From the NCBI RefSeq assembly GCF_001644035.1, contig NZ_LUUG01000049.1:124001-188000 (forward strand): DNA of 64,000 bases. The letters run 5' to 3'. Position 1 is the stretch's first letter. Every line of letters starts with the position of its first letter. The translations under genes were made by a program, and so were the position numbers. The DNA is from Methylomonas methanica. GTDB taxonomy: Bacteria; Pseudomonadota; Gammaproteobacteria; Methylococcales; Methylomonadaceae. Below the pieces are notes generated by a model. The model did not search any database. It was not told where the DNA came from and saw only the letters and a program-made list of their open reading frames with translations. This document shows, piece after piece, positions 62,328 through 64,000 of the stretch.

Positions 62328-63161
62328 ATGCAAAAAACTTACAACGTTATTTATCTGTTGGCTTTAATGATTTTGCCCGCGACCGCTGCCGCGGAAGGCG
62401 ATGACATTACCTGGAACACGGTTTTGAAAAGCCAGTTTTTCGCCGGTAAAAATATCGAGGAATCCAATGCCGTTATCGAATTGGATGCCCCTTATCGGGC
62501 CGAAGATCCGGCGATTGTGCCGGTTAAAGTCACCAGCAAGTTTCCGCAAAGCAAAGATAAATACATCAAAAAAATCTGGCTGTTTGTCGATAAAAACCCG
62601 TTTCCGTTTGTCGGCGAATTCGAGTTCTTTCCAGAGAGCGGCAAAGCCGACTTGGCTTTGCGCGTGCGCGTCAATACCTATAGCGACATTCGTGCGGTGG
62701 CCGAAACCAATGACGGCAAGTTCAGCATGACCAAAAAATTCGTGAAAGCCAGCGGCGGCTGCTCGGCACCGATCGGCGCGGACTTGGATGAAGCCATGAA
62801 GCGGCTGGGCAAGGTTAAGTTTCGGCTCGACGACGGTGTGCAAAGCGGTCAACCCGCCTTGACGCAATTGATGATCAGCCACCCCAACCTCACGGGTATG
62901 CAGATGGATCAAATGACCCGATTCATCAGAAAATCGCATTTCATCGATCAACTGAAAGTGACGTTTAACGGCAAGCCCGTACTCAACGCGAAGATCGATA
63001 TTGCGATCAGCGCCGACCCGAATTTCCGCTTCTACTTTGTACCGGAAAAGGCCGGCGAGTTAAAAGCCGAATTTACCGATGTGTCCTGCGAATCGCCCAC
63101 CAGCCGGAATGTTTGCAGCAAGGGCGGCAGCTACTCGCAAAGTTATACGGTAAGTCCTTAA
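62328..63161 (+). CDS. Quinoprotein-associated SoxYZ-like carrier
   Basis: This 277-residue exported protein fuses a SoxY-like domain (about 25-145) and a SoxZ-like domain (about 170-277). The signal peptide ends near PATAAAEG. A GGC motif in KASGGCSAPIG corresponds to the sulfur-carrying Cys end of SoxY, although here it is internal. The SoxZ-like part has ISHPNLTGMQMDQMT and PNFRFYFVPEKAGELKAEFTD. This fusion family occurs with PQQ-dependent quinoprotein dehydrogenases, possibly passing sulfur or electrons. AGAGGAGAG precedes the ATG. The dehydrogenase is not in the window. Confidence 0.88.
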   Translation: MQKTYNVIYLLALMILPATAAAEGDDITWNTVLKSQFFAGKNIEESNAVIELDAPYRAEDPAIVPVKVTSKFPQSKDKYIKKIWLFVDKNPFPFVGEFEFFPESGKADLALRVRVNTYSDIRAVAETNDGKFSMTKKFVKASGGCSAPIGADLDEAMKRLGKVKFRLDDGVQSGQPALTQLMISHPNLTGMQMDQMTRFIRKSHFIDQLKVTFNGKPVLNAKIDIAISADPNFRFYFVPEKAGELKAEFTDVSCESPTSRNVCSKGGSYSQSYTVSP

Positions 63162-63499
63162 TGGCTAGTCCGCCAATCAGAGGCATACTGTTGACATTAG
63201 GCCTGCTGGCGTTTGCCGGGGATGCATTCGCGCTACGCTGCGGGCATAAGCTGGTCCAAGTTGGCGACTATAAATCCGAGGTCTTGGAAAAATGCGGGGA
63301 GCCGGATTCCGTCGAACAGCGCAGAGCGATCCGTGGCAGCCGCTTGCGGCATCCCTATGGCGCATTGGAGATAGATCAGTTTGAAGAAGTACTGATAGAA
63401 GAATGGATTTACAATTTCGGGCCACGCAAGTTTCAGCAGCTATTGGAATTTGAAGACGGCGAGCTGAAAAAAATCCGCAATTTAAGTTACGGATACTAA
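63161..63499 (+). CDS. DUF2845 family exported protein
   Basis: This 112-residue protein has a signal peptide (GILLTLGLLAFAGDAFA) and the DUF2845 pattern LRCGHKLVQVGDYKSEVLEKCGEPDS ... in parts, then EEWIYNFGPRKFQQLLEFEDGELKKI. The two Cys (RCG and EKCGEP) could form a disulfide. Its function is unknown; related SmpA/OmlA-like folds act in envelope assembly. ATG 63161 overlaps the carrier stop (TAATG). Confidence 0.88.
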   Translation: MASPPIRGILLTLGLLAFAGDAFALRCGHKLVQVGDYKSEVLEKCGEPDSVEQRRAIRGSRLRHPYGALEIDQFEEVLIEEWIYNFGPRKFQQLLEFEDGELKKIRNLSYGY

Positions 63500-63531
63500 A
63501 CGGACAGGCTTTTAATCCAAATTCAACCGCT

Positions 63532-63556
63532 AAAAAAAGCCCGCCGAAACGGCGGG
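63532..63556 (-). terminator. Rho-independent terminator of the EAL gene
   Basis: CCCGCCG (63540-63546) pairs with CGGCGGG (63550-63556) with a three-base loop. On the minus strand the stem runs into seven Ts (complement of 63532-63538), behind the EAL-domain gene. Confidence 0.8.
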
Positions 63557-63634
63557 GTTAGCAGGATTGCCACAGGAGAGCACATCTCACCGAGTCATCG
63601 GTAAATCATCAAATTATCTTACAGTCATCGCATG

Positions 63635-64000
63635 TCACATACCATGCTGGGCCGGGACGCTGAAACTACCAAAATGCTGCGGCGCACCGGGCATTAAAGG
63701 ATTGTCTTGTACCACCGCACTGGGTTTTTGCCAGTGTCCGGCCGCCGCCGGCCGTCCCAGGAAATAACCTTGCAGCAATTTGCCGCCGGCATCCAAGGCA
63801 ATATCCAGTTGCACTTCGTTTTCGATGCCTTCGATAATCGCTTGCGCGCCCAAGGCCTGGATAATTTCGATTAATTTCGGCAGTACTCGGCGGATTTTGG
63901 CGTCGGTTTGCGCCTGATGGATGATGCTTAAATCCAGCTTCACAAAGCTGGGCGATAAACGCCACAAGCGGTCCAGATTGGAATGCCGGCTACCGAAATT
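63635..64000 (-). CDS. EAL-domain protein, C-terminal part
   Basis: The frame is open to the window edge, so the N-terminus is missing. The visible 122 residues are the end of an EAL (c-di-GMP phosphodiesterase) domain: FGSRHSNLDRLWRLSPSFVKLD, then IIQALGAQAIIEGIENEVQL (the Glu-Gly-Ile-Glu motif), and LLQGYFLGRP. After this a tail of about 35 residues (HWQKPSAVVQDNPLMPGAP...) ends at TAA. The Glu of EAL itself lies outside, so activity cannot be judged. It may counter the diguanylate cyclase at 24.3 kb, but no link is shown. Confidence 0.92.
   Translation of the reverse strand, partial: NFGSRHSNLDRLWRLSPSFVKLDLSIIHQAQTDAKIRRVLPKLIEIIQALGAQAIIEGIENEVQLDIALDAGGKLLQGYFLGRPAAAGHWQKPSAVVQDNPLMPGAPQHFGSFSVPAQHGM

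Overview
The window looks like chromosome of a gammaproteobacterial methanotroph, most likely Methylomonas or a close relative. The evidence is a C30 carotenoid cluster (crtN, aldehyde dehydrogenase, crtP) of the kind known from Methylomonas, two tandem methylene-tetrahydromethanopterin dehydrogenase genes (C1 oxidation), a fructose-6-phosphate aldolase, a quinoprotein-associated SoxYZ-like carrier with its zinc metallohydrolase, and VPLPA/PEP-CTERM exported proteins. The genus is inferred from gene content; no rRNA or tRNA gene is visible.

Layout. 1-7.9 kb: end of mutM, a SpoIIE-type phosphatase with a degenerate receiver, envelope and hypothetical proteins, DedA, AI-2E-type transporter, a membrane-tethered cold-shock protein, cobO. 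8-12.2 kb: two translationally coupled VPLPA-CTERM paralogues, a PfkB kinase facing a GntR/UTRA regulator, a SemiSWEET. 12.2-16.3 kb: ftsK, trxB, an ICMT-like methyltransferase. 16.4-26 kb: one long co-oriented run with an ABC ATPase, an FtsX-type permease, a PhnD-sensor histidine kinase broken by an in-frame TAA, a CHASE histidine kinase, a single-domain response regulator and a receiver-PAS-PAS-GGDEF diguanylate cyclase. 26-31.4 kb: a MITE-like repeat, an RRM-like protein, the carotenoid operon. 31.7-37.1 kb: RIO kinase, a small gene behind a sigma-28-like promoter, a molybdenum hydroxylase pair, polyphosphate glucokinase. 37.1-38.3 kb: an accessory-looking intergenic stretch with a DnaA-box cluster, two very small genes and a strong terminator-like RNA. 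38.3-50.5 kb: DCC and SOUL proteins, CbiX-like chelatase, RhlE, DUF1624 membrane protein, Rof, FSA, L,D-transpeptidase, YcbK-like protein, DUF3422, rubredoxin. 50.5-60.3 kb: proS, gacA-like regulator, two mtdB, suhB-trmJ-cysE, a methyltransferase, iscR-iscS-iscA behind a recognisable IscR-type promoter. 60.3-64 kb: an HvfA/BufA2-like precursor protein without its maturation enzymes, def, the quinoprotein relay pair, DUF2845, and the end of an EAL-domain gene.

Most genes are ordinary core functions. The parts most worth a second look are the orphan EGKC-motif precursor at 60.3 kb, the nonsense codon in the histidine kinase at 21.38 kb, the 56-residue protein preceded by a near-consensus FliA promoter at 32.8 kb, the small-gene and RNA island at 37.3-38.2 kb, and several strongly structured intergenic elements (15.6, 26.1, 36.2, 41.3 and 44.7 kb). 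I did not find a complete new multi-gene system. All assignments come from reading the sequence without database searches.
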